Below, piece after piece: positions 43,673 to 51,857 of a stretch of 64,000 bases of DNA. The notes under the pieces are model-generated. The model was not told the origin of the DNA. It was given only the letters and a program-made list of their open reading frames with translations, and searched no databases. The stretch's first letter is position 1. The number at the start of each line of letters is the position of its first letter. The DNA is from an uncultured Bacteroidales bacterium. Its GTDB lineage: Bacteria; Bacteroidota; Bacteroidia; Bacteroidales; UBA932. A program made the position numbers and the translations under genes. The stretch covers positions 43,055 through 107,054 of the forward strand of contig ONDR01000002.1 in assembly GCA_900316675.1 (NCBI GenBank), given 5' to 3'.

Positions 43673-44248
43673 ATGACGTTTGTAGAGGTCATAGAGGTCG
43701 TAGCCCTTGTAACCGGACTGCTGTATCTCTTTCTGGAGATTATCCAGTCCAACTGGATGTGGGTTGTAGGTATACTTACCGGCATCCCCGTAGCCGTTTC
43801 GTTTGGCATCCAGCACATCTGGGCGTCCATGGCACTCAACATCTATTATGTGATCATGTCCTTTGTGGGCATAGTCATGTGGATAAAAGCCTCCAAACAA
43901 ACGTCGGAAGGTGCATATCATCTGGAACGGTTGCCTCGCAAGGTGCTTATCACAAGCCTTGTGGCAACCGTAATCGGTATTCCGGCCCTGATTATTCTGC
44001 TTCGTGTTACGCATGGGCAGGAAACGGCCCTGGATGCCGTAGCATTTGTGCTCAGCGTCATCGGTACATGGTGGCTGGCCAAATCTTACATACAGCACTG
44101 GCTGGTCTGGATAGTGGCGGATGTGGTATCTACGGTCCTGTGCATCAGCATGGATGCGTGGATGTTGGCGTCCCTTTATGCAGCATACGCCGCCTGGGCT
44201 GTTTACGGTTACTTTTTGTGGAAGAAAAAAGGAGAATATATAGCATGA
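43673..44248 (+). CDS. pnuC: PnuC-family vitamin-precursor transporter
   Basis: 191 residues, almost all in six to seven membrane helices, with PnuC features: QSNWMWVVGILTG near the first helices and TWWLAKSYIQHWLVWIVADVVS near the end, where Trp and Asn/Asp residues form the substrate path. PnuC proteins facilitate uptake of nicotinamide riboside, while close relatives PnuT and PnuX carry thiamine or riboflavin. No riboswitch or nad/thi gene is adjacent, so the vitamin cannot be assigned. The stop overlaps the next start (ATGA). Confidence 0.85.
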   Translation: MTFVEVIEVVALVTGLLYLFLEIIQSNWMWVVGILTGIPVAVSFGIQHIWASMALNIYYVIMSFVGIVMWIKASKQTSEGAYHLERLPRKVLITSLVATVIGIPALIILLRVTHGQETALDAVAFVLSVIGTWWLAKSYIQHWLVWIVADVVSTVLCISMDAWMLASLYAAYAAWAVYGYFLWKKKGEYIA

Positions 44249-45324
44249 AAAAGCTCATCATCGTTCTGGCAGCGGCGGTTGGTATCAGCCTGGCAGCATC
44301 GGCTCAGGAAATCAAGTACAAAGATGCAAGGGAACTGCCTCTTTATGGCAAGGCCGTAGAAGAGACGTCGGCCCGCTATACCCGCTTCCCGGCTTCTTAT
44401 CAGCAGGAAAGCCGCAAGGCGCTGTGGGACCTGTCCCTCAATTCCGCCGGTCTTTATATCCGCTTCCGCAGCGATGCTCCTGAGATTCATGCAAAGTGGG
44501 TGAACCGCAATTACCAGATGCCTCATATGACTGATGTGGGCATTGGCGGCCTTGACCTTTACACCCTTACTAAGGACGGATGGCGCTTCGTTGGTGCCGG
44601 CTTCAACTGGACAAAGGGCACTCATCACGAGCGCAAGATCGTCTCCCACATGAAGCCCCAGATGCGCGAGTACATGCTGTACCTGCCTCTTTACGATGGC
44701 ATCGACTCTCTTTATGTTGGTGCGCCGGAGGGTTCGGTGATCGAGGCTCCTGCCGTTGCAAAACCTGCCTATGACAGGCCTGTCGTAATGTATGGCACAA
44801 GTATTTTGCAGGGTGGCTGCGCTTCTCGTCCGGGTATGGCCCATACTTCCATAATCAGCCGTAAACTGGACCGTGAGGTCATTAACCTTGGCTTCAGCGG
44901 CAATGCTCATCTTGACCCTGAGGTGGCACGCCTTATGGCTGCAGTCAAGAATCCCGCTTGCTTTGTGCTGGATTTTGTACCCAACTGCAAGGCAGAGCGT
45001 ATCAACGAAAAAGGCGAGGCCTTCTTCCGCATACTGCGCGACGCTCACCCTGACGTTCCCATCGTCTTTGTAGAGAATCCTTTCTTCCCGCATGCTATTG
45101 TGGACGAGGAGACCCGCAGCAATATTAAAGAGAATAACGGAGCTCTTAAGAACCTTTATCTTAAGATGAAGAAAGAGGGTCAGAAGAAGCTCTACTACAT
45201 AACAAATGACGGTATGACCGGCGATGATGGCGAATCTTTCGTGGATGGCGTCCACCTTACCGATCTTGGCATGCTTCGCTACGCAGAGCATGTCCTTCCT
45301 ACCATTAAAAAGGCTATTAGATAA
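44245..45324 (+). CDS. Exported SGNH/GDSL-family esterase
   Basis: 359 residues from the ATG at 44245, which overlaps the pnuC-like stop and starts a signal peptide (MKKLIIVLAAAVGISLAASAQ). The frame is open further upstream, but that part is the shadow of the membrane protein. An N-terminal jelly-roll-like domain (about 25-175) precedes an SGNH hydrolase: block I GTSILQGG with Ser186, block II Gly in LGFSGNAHLDP, block III Asn in VPNC, block V Asp334-x-x-His337 (DGVHLTD). Probably a periplasmic or surface deacetylase/esterase acting on carbohydrate esters. Substrate not known. Confidence 0.88.
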   Translation: MKKLIIVLAAAVGISLAASAQEIKYKDARELPLYGKAVEETSARYTRFPASYQQESRKALWDLSLNSAGLYIRFRSDAPEIHAKWVNRNYQMPHMTDVGIGGLDLYTLTKDGWRFVGAGFNWTKGTHHERKIVSHMKPQMREYMLYLPLYDGIDSLYVGAPEGSVIEAPAVAKPAYDRPVVMYGTSILQGGCASRPGMAHTSIISRKLDREVINLGFSGNAHLDPEVARLMAAVKNPACFVLDFVPNCKAERINEKGEAFFRILRDAHPDVPIVFVENPFFPHAIVDEETRSNIKENNGALKNLYLKMKKEGQKKLYYITNDGMTGDDGESFVDGVHLTDLGMLRYAEHVLPTIKKAIR

Positions 45325-45327
45325 TAT

Positions 45328-45399
45328 ATTGAATCACCGGCCCCCGGCCGGCGACTTAACCCCAAATTTTTCAGGAGCCGTGGGGGTTGGTGATTCAAT
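45328..45399. repeat. GC-rich intergenic inverted repeat (element C)
   Basis: 18-bp arms ATTGAATCACC... (45328-45345) and ...GGTGATTCAAT (45382-45399) pair completely as RNA (two G-U pairs). The inside carries GGCCGGC and GAGCCG, which can pair further. It starts 3 bases after the esterase stop and ends 51 bases before the murK-like gene. No T tract follows. Confidence 0.75.
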
Positions 45400-45450
45400 A
45401 GAAACTGGAAATCTGAAAGTACTAACAAATATTATAAAGGTTTAAAGTTT

Positions 45451-46308
45451 ATGAAAATTATTGTAGACAGCGGTGCTACCAAAGCTCAGTGGGGCCTTGT
45501 AGCAGACGGAAAAGAAGCAGGAATGATCACCACTGCCGGCATCAACCTGGCAACCATGGATCTTGAAACCGTAGATTCCATCGTTGCAGAAGCAGCCGGT
45601 CAGATTCCCGCAGGCCACAAGATCGAGGCCGTTTACTTCTATGCCGCAGGTCTTATCACCACTCCCGGCGAGGCTGTTCCTCAGCTGGCTGAAGGCCTTG
45701 ACAAGTGCTTCCGCAAGTACTTCCCCGGCGCAAAGTATGAGTACGCATCGGACCTTCTTGCTGCAGCAAGAGCCGTTTGCGGCCACTCAAAGGGTATCGC
45801 CTGCATACTTGGAACCGGTTCCAACTCCTGCCTCTTCGACGGAGAGAACATCGTCCGTAACATTCACTGCTGCGGCTTCATCCTTGGCGACGAAGGCAGC
45901 GGCGCATCCCTTGGCAAGCGCTTCATGTCAGACTTCCTGAAGGACCTCCTTCCCGACGAAGTTGCAAACGACTTTGCATCCAAGTACGAGGTTGACTATC
46001 TTACCGTTGTAAAGAATGTTTACCGCGGTACCGCTCCCTCAAAGTACCTTGGCAGCTTCGCTCCCTACATCATGAGCTGGTACGACAAGAACGAATACGT
46101 TAAGGAACTCATAGAAGACAACTTCCGCGACTTCCTTAAGAAGTTCCTGGTTCGTTACGATCCTTCCAAGACCCTGCCTATGGGTGCCATCGGCGGTTTC
46201 GCTTATGCTAACAAGGCTATCCTTGAAAAGGTTGCCGCAGAGCAGGGCGTACGCTTCGACAAGATTTACAAGACTCCCATCGAGGGCCTTATCCAGTATC
46301 ACGCCTAA
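45451..46308 (+). CDS. murK: BadF/BadG-type amino-sugar kinase, MurK-like (MurNAc/GlcNAc kinase)
   Basis: 285 residues of the ASKHA fold in the N-acetylglucosamine kinase group. Phosphate-1 motif IVDSGATKAQWGLV, central SDLLAAARAVCG, phosphate-2 region CILGTGSNSCLFDG, and GDEGSGASLGKRF, followed by an adenosine motif GGFAYANKAIL. The next gene is murQ, the etherase for MurNAc-6-phosphate, and in oral Bacteroidales MurK precedes MurQ in a salvage operon, so a 6-kinase for MurNAc (and perhaps GlcNAc) is the best reading. The gene symbol rests on this context. 14 bases separate it from murQ. Confidence 0.82.
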   Translation: MKIIVDSGATKAQWGLVADGKEAGMITTAGINLATMDLETVDSIVAEAAGQIPAGHKIEAVYFYAAGLITTPGEAVPQLAEGLDKCFRKYFPGAKYEYASDLLAAARAVCGHSKGIACILGTGSNSCLFDGENIVRNIHCCGFILGDEGSGASLGKRFMSDFLKDLLPDEVANDFASKYEVDYLTVVKNVYRGTAPSKYLGSFAPYIMSWYDKNEYVKELIEDNFRDFLKKFLVRYDPSKTLPMGAIGGFAYANKAILEKVAAEQGVRFDKIYKTPIEGLIQYHA

Positions 46309-46322
46309 TCCCCTGAAAAGAT

Positions 46323-47138
46323 ATGAAAGAGACTCGTACAACAGAGCAGGCTTCGCACTACGACCATCTTGAACTGATGTCCACTGCAGAAATCCTTCAT
46401 GGAATGAATGCAGAGGACCGCACCGTTCCGGTAGCAGTTGCAGAGGCTATTCCCGCCATCGAAAAACTTGTAAACGGCATCGTAGAGCGCATGCGCAAGG
46501 GTGGCCGTGTATTCTATCTCGGAGCCGGCACCAGCGGCCGTTTGGGCATTGTAGATGCATCTGAGATTCCCCCGACCTACGGCGTTCCGGACAAGTTCAT
46601 CGGCCTTATCGCCGGCGGCGACAAAGCTATCCGCAATGCGGTTGAGGCAGCCGAGGATGATCCCAACGGCGGTTGGCGCGACATGCAGCCCTTCAACCCC
46701 ACAGTTAACGATATCGTCATCGGTATAGCAGCTTCCGGTACCACTCCTTACGTAGTCGGCACCGTTAAGAAGGCTCGCGAAGAAGGCCTCCTCACTGGCT
46801 GTATCACCTGCAACCATGGTTCACCCGTAGCCGCTGCTGCAGAGATTCCCGTAGAGGTTGTAGTCGGTCCTGAATTCGTTACCGGAAGTACCCGTATGAA
46901 GTCCGGTACCGCCCAGAAGCTTGTACTGAACATGATTTCTACTTCTGCCATGATCCTCATGGGCCACGTTAAGGGCAACAAGATGATGGATATGCAGCTT
47001 ACCAACATCAAACTGGTGGGCCGCGGTACCCGCATGATCATGGAAGAGACCGGCATTACCGATGCCGAGCTTGCAAAAGACATGCTCCTTCGCTACGGCT
47101 CCGTTCGTGACGCTGTTAACGCTTACCATAAGAAGTAA
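46323..47138 (+). CDS. murQ: N-acetylmuramic acid 6-phosphate etherase
   Basis: 271 residues, SIS fold. Visible family motifs: MNAEDRTVPVAVAEAIPAIE near the N-terminus, GRVFYLGAGTSGRLGIVDASE, IPPTYGVPD, EDDPNGGW, GIAASGTTPYVVG, and GPEFVTGSTRMKSGTAQK. MurQ splits the lactyl ether of MurNAc-6-phosphate, giving GlcNAc-6-phosphate and D-lactate, so cell-wall sugars can be reused. It works directly on the product of the kinase upstream. The stop overlaps the recR start by one base. Confidence 0.95.
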   Translation: MKETRTTEQASHYDHLELMSTAEILHGMNAEDRTVPVAVAEAIPAIEKLVNGIVERMRKGGRVFYLGAGTSGRLGIVDASEIPPTYGVPDKFIGLIAGGDKAIRNAVEAAEDDPNGGWRDMQPFNPTVNDIVIGIAASGTTPYVVGTVKKAREEGLLTGCITCNHGSPVAAAAEIPVEVVVGPEFVTGSTRMKSGTAQKLVLNMISTSAMILMGHVKGNKMMDMQLTNIKLVGRGTRMIMEETGITDAELAKDMLLRYGSVRDAVNAYHKK

Positions 47139-47803
47139 TGCTTAAGGAGCGCTATCCTTCAAAGCTGCTGGAAGATGCAGTAGAGGCCATTGGCACGCTT
47201 CCCGGAGTAGGGAAGCGCAGTGCCATGCGTCTTGCCCTGCATGTGCTGAGGCAGCCTTCAGACAATGTTCATCATCTTGCAGATGCCCTTGTGCATCTGC
47301 GGGATGATGTTAAATATTGTCGTGAGTGCATGATGATTTCAGATTCCGACGTTTGTTCCATTTGCTCCGATACCCGCCGCGATCACAACACCATCTGTGT
47401 TGTAGAGACCGTACGTGACGTAATGAGCATAGAGAATACCGGCCGGTACGGCGGCGTCTATCACGTGCTTGGGGGTAGCATTTCACCCATCGACGGCATC
47501 GGTCCGTCGGACCTTTCCATCGCGCCCCTAGTTGAGCGCGTCAAGGCGCTTTGCGCCTCGGTCACACCAGGCCCTGACCCTGTCACTCCCGGCCCTGACC
47601 GGGAGTCTCCCGAAATTATTCTGGCCCTTAGCGGCGATGTAGAAGGGGAAACCACCGCCTTCTACCTTTACCGGCAACTCTCAGCCCTTCCGGTACGCAT
47701 CACCACCCTGGCCCGCGGCCTCGGCTTTGGCGACGACCTTGAATACGCCGACGAAGTCACCCTCGGCCGCTCCCTCGCCGCCCGTCAACCCTTTAAGCCG
47801 TAA
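47138..47803 (+). CDS. recR: Recombination protein RecR with a repeat insertion
   Basis: 221 residues, about 20 longer than usual. Helix-hairpin-helix N-terminus (IGTLPGVGKRSAMRLALH), C4 zinc finger (CRECMMISDSDVCSIC), Toprim domain (ICVVETVRDVMSIENTGRYGGVYHVLGGSISP), Walker-like LARGLGFGDDLEYADEVTLGRSL end. RecR acts with RecF/RecO in gap repair. The extra residues lie within the Toprim domain, where two copies of VTPGPD are inserted between KALCAS and the SPEIILAL strand. Coupled to murQ by a one-base overlap (TAATG). Confidence 0.94.
   Translation: MLKERYPSKLLEDAVEAIGTLPGVGKRSAMRLALHVLRQPSDNVHHLADALVHLRDDVKYCRECMMISDSDVCSICSDTRRDHNTICVVETVRDVMSIENTGRYGGVYHVLGGSISPIDGIGPSDLSIAPLVERVKALCASVTPGPDPVTPGPDRESPEIILALSGDVEGETTAFYLYRQLSALPVRITTLARGLGFGDDLEYADEVTLGRSLAARQPFKP
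47561..47602 (+). repeat. Tandem 21-bp repeat inside recR
   Basis: Two units, 47561-47581 and 47582-47602, identical except at a few bases (unit begins GTCAC, contains GGCCCTGACC). They keep the frame and encode VTPGPDP and VTPGPDR. The second unit contains the palindrome CTCCCGG/CCGGGAG with the next bases. Confidence 0.8.
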
Positions 47804-47806
47804 GTA

Positions 47807-47836
47807 TTGTATTTAAAAAAATAATACCTATATTTG
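47807..47836 (+). promoter_or_regulatory. corA promoter
   Basis: TTG (47807-47809), 19-base spacer, TATATTTG (47829-47836): full consensus. The predicted start site near 47843 gives a leader of about 92 bases. Confidence 0.8.
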
Positions 47837-47842
47837 CAGGCT

Positions 47843-47934
47843 TGATAAGCAGTAATCCCGTATAAGTATTAACCTGACGGCGCGACTGGGTGCCGTCCTA
47901 AAGCCGGGGAAACCCGGGATAGGAGGAAGAGAAA
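47843..47934 (+). promoter_or_regulatory. Structured corA leader with alternative pairings (candidate riboswitch)
   Basis: Hairpin 1: GACGGCGC/GTGCCGTC (47876-47883 with 47890-47897), 6-base loop. Hairpin 2: CCGGG-GAAA-CCCGG (47904-47917) with a GNRA loop. ATCCCG (47855-47860) can instead pair with CGGGAT (47915-47920), which breaks hairpin 2. AGGAGG (47921-47926), rare in this phylum, sits 8 bases before the ATG and may pair with CCT at 47873-47875. Confidence 0.5.
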
Positions 47935-48882
47935 ATGATATCTATCTTCTACAGGAATGACGGAAAACTGATGGTTTCCCAGTCTGAGACGGAGCTCAAC
48001 CGTCTCAATATTAACGATGTAGTCTGGATTGATCTTTTTGCCCCGGAAAGTGCAGAGAAGCACCTTACGGAAGAATTCCTTGGCGTAGAAATCCAGAGCC
48101 GCGCTACAGCGGAAGAGATTGAAAGCTCTTCCCGCTTCAAAGAAACAGACACTGCAATCTTTGCAAATACAAACTTCCTGATGCCTGGCCCTGAAGAGTA
48201 CAGCATGGAACCTGTATCCTTCACACTTGTGGGCGGCGTCCTGACAACCCTGCGAGACGTGCCCCTGCGAAGCTTCACGGAACTTCAGCGCCGCATGATG
48301 GCCATGCCGCATCTCTATCCCAACGGATACTGGGTCTTCGCCAGCATCCTGGATCAGCGTGTCGACCTTGATGCCGATATGATTGAGCTAATGTCCAAGG
48401 AGATCGCCCAGTACAGCAAGAGAATCAATCAGCAGGAAGACATCAACGAAGAATTCCTCCTGGACATCAACCAGCTTCAGGAAAATACAATGACGGTAAG
48501 GGAGAATATCGTAGATAAGCAGCGTCTTATCACCAACCTTACCAAGAGCGACAAGTATCCGGCAGAGTTGGATGCCCGCTTCAGCGTGCTTCAGCAGGAT
48601 ATTTCGTCCCTTATCAACCATACCAACTTCAGCTTCGAGCGTCTGGAGTATCTGCAGGATACGGTAGTGGGTCTTATCAATCTTGAGCAGAACAAGATTA
48701 TGAAGATTTTCACCGTTATTTCACTGCTGCTGATGCCTCCTACGCTGGTTGCCAGCTTCTACGGAATGAACGTAGAACTGCCCTTCGGCGGCTTCAAACT
48801 GGCCTGGCTGGGTATCCTCGCTTTCATGGTTCTCCTTATCGTAGGAGTAATCGTGGTCTTCAAGCATCGTAAAATGATGTAG
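47935..48882 (+). CDS. corA: CorA-family divalent cation channel
   Basis: 315 residues. Large N-terminal cytoplasmic domain (about 1-245) with a long acidic helix (IAQYSKRINQQEDINEEFLLDINQLQENTM), then two membrane helices joined by the signature FYGMN in LVASFYGMNVELPF (GMN selectivity motif) and a basic tail HRKMM. CorA pentamers carry Mg2+, sometimes Co2+ or Ni2+, into the cell, and the cytoplasmic domain senses Mg2+. It has its own consensus promoter and an unusual structured leader, suggesting post-transcriptional control. Confidence 0.94.
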   Translation: MISIFYRNDGKLMVSQSETELNRLNINDVVWIDLFAPESAEKHLTEEFLGVEIQSRATAEEIESSSRFKETDTAIFANTNFLMPGPEEYSMEPVSFTLVGGVLTTLRDVPLRSFTELQRRMMAMPHLYPNGYWVFASILDQRVDLDADMIELMSKEIAQYSKRINQQEDINEEFLLDINQLQENTMTVRENIVDKQRLITNLTKSDKYPAELDARFSVLQQDISSLINHTNFSFERLEYLQDTVVGLINLEQNKIMKIFTVISLLLMPPTLVASFYGMNVELPFGGFKLAWLGILAFMVLLIVGVIVVFKHRKMM

Positions 48883-48899
48883 ATTTCTTGAAGAATTAG

Positions 48900-48929
48900 T
48901 TGGAATTTCACAGAAAATGCCTAAATTTG
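48900..48929 (+). promoter_or_regulatory. rpsO promoter
   Basis: TTG (48900-48902), 19-base spacer, TAAATTTG (48922-48929): full consensus, about 65 bases of leader before rpsO. Confidence 0.8.
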
Positions 48930-48999
48930 CACCGCTTTTTCGCGACCTACGGAAAAGTGCTGATTATTAATTATTAACAAACACAAAATTTTTTGCAAA

Positions 49000-49275
49000 A
49001 TGGCTGAATATTTGATGCCTGAAAAGAAGCAAGAGATTTTCGCGAAGTACGGGAAGTCCAATACAGACACCGGCTCACCTGAGAGTCAAGTTGCTTTATT
49101 CTCCTACCGTATCGCTCACCTTACAGAGCACGTGAAGAATAACAAGAAGGACGTTGTAACACGTCGTTCTCTTCTCCGTCTTGTAGGTAAAAGACGTCAG
49201 CTTCTGGACTACCTCCAGAAAGTGGATATCGAGAGATACAGGGCAATCGTTAAGGAGCTCGGCCTCCGTCGATAA
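49000..49275 (+). CDS. rpsO: Ribosomal protein S15
   Basis: 91 residues, normal length. The family core is clear: [60 protein letters not shown]. It binds the central domain of 16S rRNA early in 30S assembly. The rpsO-pnp order is widely conserved; here a terminator lies between them, so pnp is reached by readthrough or by its own signals. Confidence 0.97.
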   Translation: MAEYLMPEKKQEIFAKYGKSNTDTGSPESQVALFSYRIAHLTEHVKNNKKDVVTRRSLLRLVGKRRQLLDYLQKVDIERYRAIVKELGLRR

Positions 49276-49294
49276 GCTTCCACGATAGGAAAAC

Positions 49295-49331
49295 AAAAAG
49301 GGTAGGTCACAAGGTGACTTCCCCTTTTTTA
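49295..49331 (+). terminator. rpsO terminator
   Basis: AAAAAGGG and GGTCAC on the left pair with GTGAC(T) and CCCCTTTTT on the right around a short AAG loop, followed by a T tract to 49331. The stem has small mismatches in the middle. Confidence 0.8.
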
Positions 49332-49346
49332 TTTGAAAAAACAGAA

Positions 49347-49361
49347 CCCGGACGGTCCGGG
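49347..49361 (+). promoter_or_regulatory. Palindromic hairpin in the rpsO-pnp spacer
   Basis: CCCGGAC-G-GTCCGGG, a perfect 7-base-arm DNA palindrome 36 bases before pnp. In other bacteria pnp leaders carry a hairpin used for autoregulation; whether this one does is unknown. No consensus promoter is visible in the spacer. Confidence 0.4.
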
Positions 49362-49396
49362 AACTACAATATAGACGAAAGACGTTAACGAAAGAA

Positions 49397-51763
49397 ATGA
49401 ACATTATCAAAAAGAAAATCGAATTACCCGACGGTAGGGTAATCGAGATCGAGACCGGAAAACTTGCAAAGCAGGCAGACGGCTCAGCAGTAGTAAAGAT
49501 GGGTGGCACAATGCTTTTAGCCACCGTAACATGCGCAACAGAAGTAACCGAAGGCACTGATTTTCTTCCCCTCCAGGTAGATTACAAAGAGAAATTCTAT
49601 GCAGCCGGCCGTTTCCCCGGCGGATTCATGAAAAGAGAAGGCAAAGCCTCTGATTATGAGGTACTTATCGCCCGTCTTGTAGACCGCGCACTTCGCCCTC
49701 TTTTCCCGGATGATTTCCATCTTGCAGTATTTGTAAATATTTGGCTGATTTCAGCAGAGAAAGACATACAGCCCGATGCACTTGCAGGTCTTGCAGCATC
49801 TGCAGCCCTTGCAGCCAGCGACCTTCCTTTCCTGGGACCTATCTCAGAGGTACGCGTCGCCCGCATCGACGGTCAGTTCGTAATTAACCCTACATTCTCA
49901 GAGACAGAGAAAGCAGACCTCGAGCTCATGGTAGCCGCTACCGAAGAGAACATCATGATGGTAGAAGGCGAGATGAAGGAAGTAACAGAGGACGTTATGC
50001 TTGAGGCAATCAAGTTCGCCCACGAAGAAATCAAGCGTCACTGCCGTGTTCAGAAAGAACTGAATCAGGAGTGCGGTAAGACCGTTAAGCGCGACTATCC
50101 TCATGACGAGGAGGACGAAGACCTTCGCAAGGCCGTTCACGAGTTCTGCTACAACAAGTGCTACGAGCTTGCAAAGAGCGCAAAACCCAAGCAGGAGCGC
50201 ACCGCAGGCTTCGAGCAGATCAAAGCCGACTTCCTTGCAACTCTTTCAGAGGAAGATCAGGAGGCTAAGGGTGCTATGATTTCCCGCTACTATGCACACG
50301 AAGAGAAAGAGGCTATGCGTAACCTCATCCTTGACGAGGGCATTCGCCTTGACGGCCGTAATACTACAACCGTTCGCCCTATCTGGTGCGAGGTTGACTG
50401 CCTGCCTTGTGCACACGGTAGCGCCATCTTCACCCGTGGTGAAACCCAGTCACTTGCTACCGTTACCCTTGGTACCAAGCTTGACATGAAAGAGATGGAC
50501 GAGGTTCTTGTTCAGGAGACCCAGCCCTTCACACTTCACTACAACTTTCCTCCGTTCGCAACAGGTGAGGCCAAGGCCCAGAGGGGTGTAGGCCGCCGCG
50601 AAATCGGTCATGGAAACCTTGCATTCCGCGCCCTCAAGGCCGTTATGCCCAAAGGCCCCGAATTCCCTTACGCAGTACGCGTAGTTTCCGATATCCTCGA
50701 GTCTAACGGCTCATCTTCACAGGCTTCAATCTGTGGTGGTTGCCTTGCACTCATGGACGCAGGTGTAAAGATCAGCAAGCCTGTAGCAGGTGTTGCAATG
50801 GGCCTTATCACCGATGCAGAGCGCCCCAACGACCGTTATGCTATCCTTACCGATATCCTTGGTGACGAGGATCACCTTGGCGATATGGACTTCAAGGTTG
50901 CAGGTACCAAGGATGGTATCACCGCAACCCAGATGGATATCAAGGTTGATGGTCTGTCATACGAGGTCCTTGAGAAAGCTCTTGAGCAGGCACGCCAGGG
51001 CCGTCTCCACATTATGGACGAGATGGCTAAGTGCATCGCCGAGCCTCGTGAGGATTACAAGCCCTTCGTTCCCAGAATCGTCCAGATTCAGATTGCTTCC
51101 GACTTCATCGGTGCAGTTATCGGAAAGGGAGGCGAGACTATCCAGAAGATTCAGAAAGAGACCGGTACCACTATTACCATTACTGAAGAGGATGGTAAGG
51201 GTATCGTTGATATCTTTGGTGTTGACAAGGATGCTATGGACAAGGCTCTTGCTTGGATCGAGGGCATTTGCGCCGTTCCCGAGGTTGGCACTGTTTACCA
51301 TGGTAAGGTTGTAAGCATCCTTGATTTTGGTGCTTTCATTGAGATCCTGCCCGGTAAGGAAGGTCTCCTTCACGTGAGCGAGATTGCCTGGAACAAGACA
51401 GAGAACGTTGCTGATGTTCTTTCTGTTGGCCAGGAGGTTGACGTTAAGCTTCTTGAGATTGACGAGAAGACCGGTAAGATGCGTCTTTCAATGCGCGCTC
51501 TTACAGAGAAGCCCGAAGGTTATGTAGAGCCTGAGCGCAAGCCTCGCGAGCGTCGCGAGGGTGGCGACCGTGGTCCTCGCCGTGAGGGTGGTGAGCGTCG
51601 TGAGCGCCGTGAGGGTGGCGATCGTGGTCCGCGTCGCGAAGGCGGCGAGCGCCGTGAGCGTCGCGATGGTGACCGCGCTCCGCGCCGTCCCGTTTCTCCC
51701 CGCCGCGAGCAGCAAGCTGCTCCTTCCGAGCCGGAAAATAATAACGAGCCAGAAATATTCTAA
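49397..51763 (+). CDS. pnp: Polynucleotide phosphorylase with an Arg/Gly/Glu-rich tail
   Basis: 788 residues. Two RNase PH-like domains (about 10-230 and 310-540) with FFPSGG-like phosphate-site segments ([30 protein letters not shown]), a KH domain (about 555-615, [16 protein letters not shown]) and an S1 domain (about 630-700, [21 protein letters not shown]). It degrades RNA 3' to 5' with phosphate. After the S1 domain comes a tail of about 80 residues made of two exact 18-residue copies of [18 protein letters not shown] plus a partial third, then an acidic end. The tail is probably disordered and RNA- or protein-binding. Confidence 0.97.
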   Translation: MNIIKKKIELPDGRVIEIETGKLAKQADGSAVVKMGGTMLLATVTCATEVTEGTDFLPLQVDYKEKFYAAGRFPGGFMKREGKASDYEVLIARLVDRALRPLFPDDFHLAVFVNIWLISAEKDIQPDALAGLAASAALAASDLPFLGPISEVRVARIDGQFVINPTFSETEKADLELMVAATEENIMMVEGEMKEVTEDVMLEAIKFAHEEIKRHCRVQKELNQECGKTVKRDYPHDEEDEDLRKAVHEFCYNKCYELAKSAKPKQERTAGFEQIKADFLATLSEEDQEAKGAMISRYYAHEEKEAMRNLILDEGIRLDGRNTTTVRPIWCEVDCLPCAHGSAIFTRGETQSLATVTLGTKLDMKEMDEVLVQETQPFTLHYNFPPFATGEAKAQRGVGRREIGHGNLAFRALKAVMPKGPEFPYAVRVVSDILESNGSSSQASICGGCLALMDAGVKISKPVAGVAMGLITDAERPNDRYAILTDILGDEDHLGDMDFKVAGTKDGITATQMDIKVDGLSYEVLEKALEQARQGRLHIMDEMAKCIAEPREDYKPFVPRIVQIQIASDFIGAVIGKGGETIQKIQKETGTTITITEEDGKGIVDIFGVDKDAMDKALAWIEGICAVPEVGTVYHGKVVSILDFGAFIEILPGKEGLLHVSEIAWNKTENVADVLSVGQEVDVKLLEIDEKTGKMRLSMRALTEKPEGYVEPERKPRERREGGDRGPRREGGERRERREGGDRGPRREGGERRERRDGDRAPRRPVSPRREQQAAPSEPENNNEPEIF
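51545..51676 (+). repeat. 54-bp tandem repeats in the pnp tail
   Basis: Units 51545-51598 and 51599-51652 encode the same 18 residues and differ at synonymous positions; a degenerate third unit follows to about 51676. The synonymous differences show the protein repeat has been kept by selection or has diverged for some time. Confidence 0.8.
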
Positions 51764-51797
51764 ATAAAAAGAGTGCCACAGGGCACTCTTTTTATTT
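51762..51797. terminator. pnp terminator, symmetrical
   Basis: GAGTGCC/GGCACTC core (51771-51777 with 51782-51788), loop ACAG, flanked by AAATAAAAA and TTTTTATTT. It can act on both strands. Confidence 0.9.
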
Positions 51798-51813
51798 AGA
51801 ATATTTGTCAATA

Positions 51814-51857
51814 CTTGGGGAGGCGACTCCCCCAAACCCCTACGGCCTCTGGCCGTA
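51814..51857. repeat. Two GC-rich hairpins between pnp and pbpC (element D)
   Basis: First hairpin: TTGGGGAG/CTCCCCCAA with one bulge and loop GCGA (51815-51835 region). Second: TACGGCC-TCT-GGCCGTA (51841-51857), ending at the pbpC stop. The GGCGACT...CCCCAAA core resembles the inside of element C. Confidence 0.65.

Noticed and set aside
43759..44244. N-terminal extension of the esterase frame through the pnuC-like gene
   Set aside because: The signal peptide begins at 44245, and the region upstream encodes a membrane protein in another frame.
44209..45291. 360-codon open frame antisense to the SGNH esterase
   Set aside because: The plus strand carries all SGNH blocks; the antisense frame is composition-driven.
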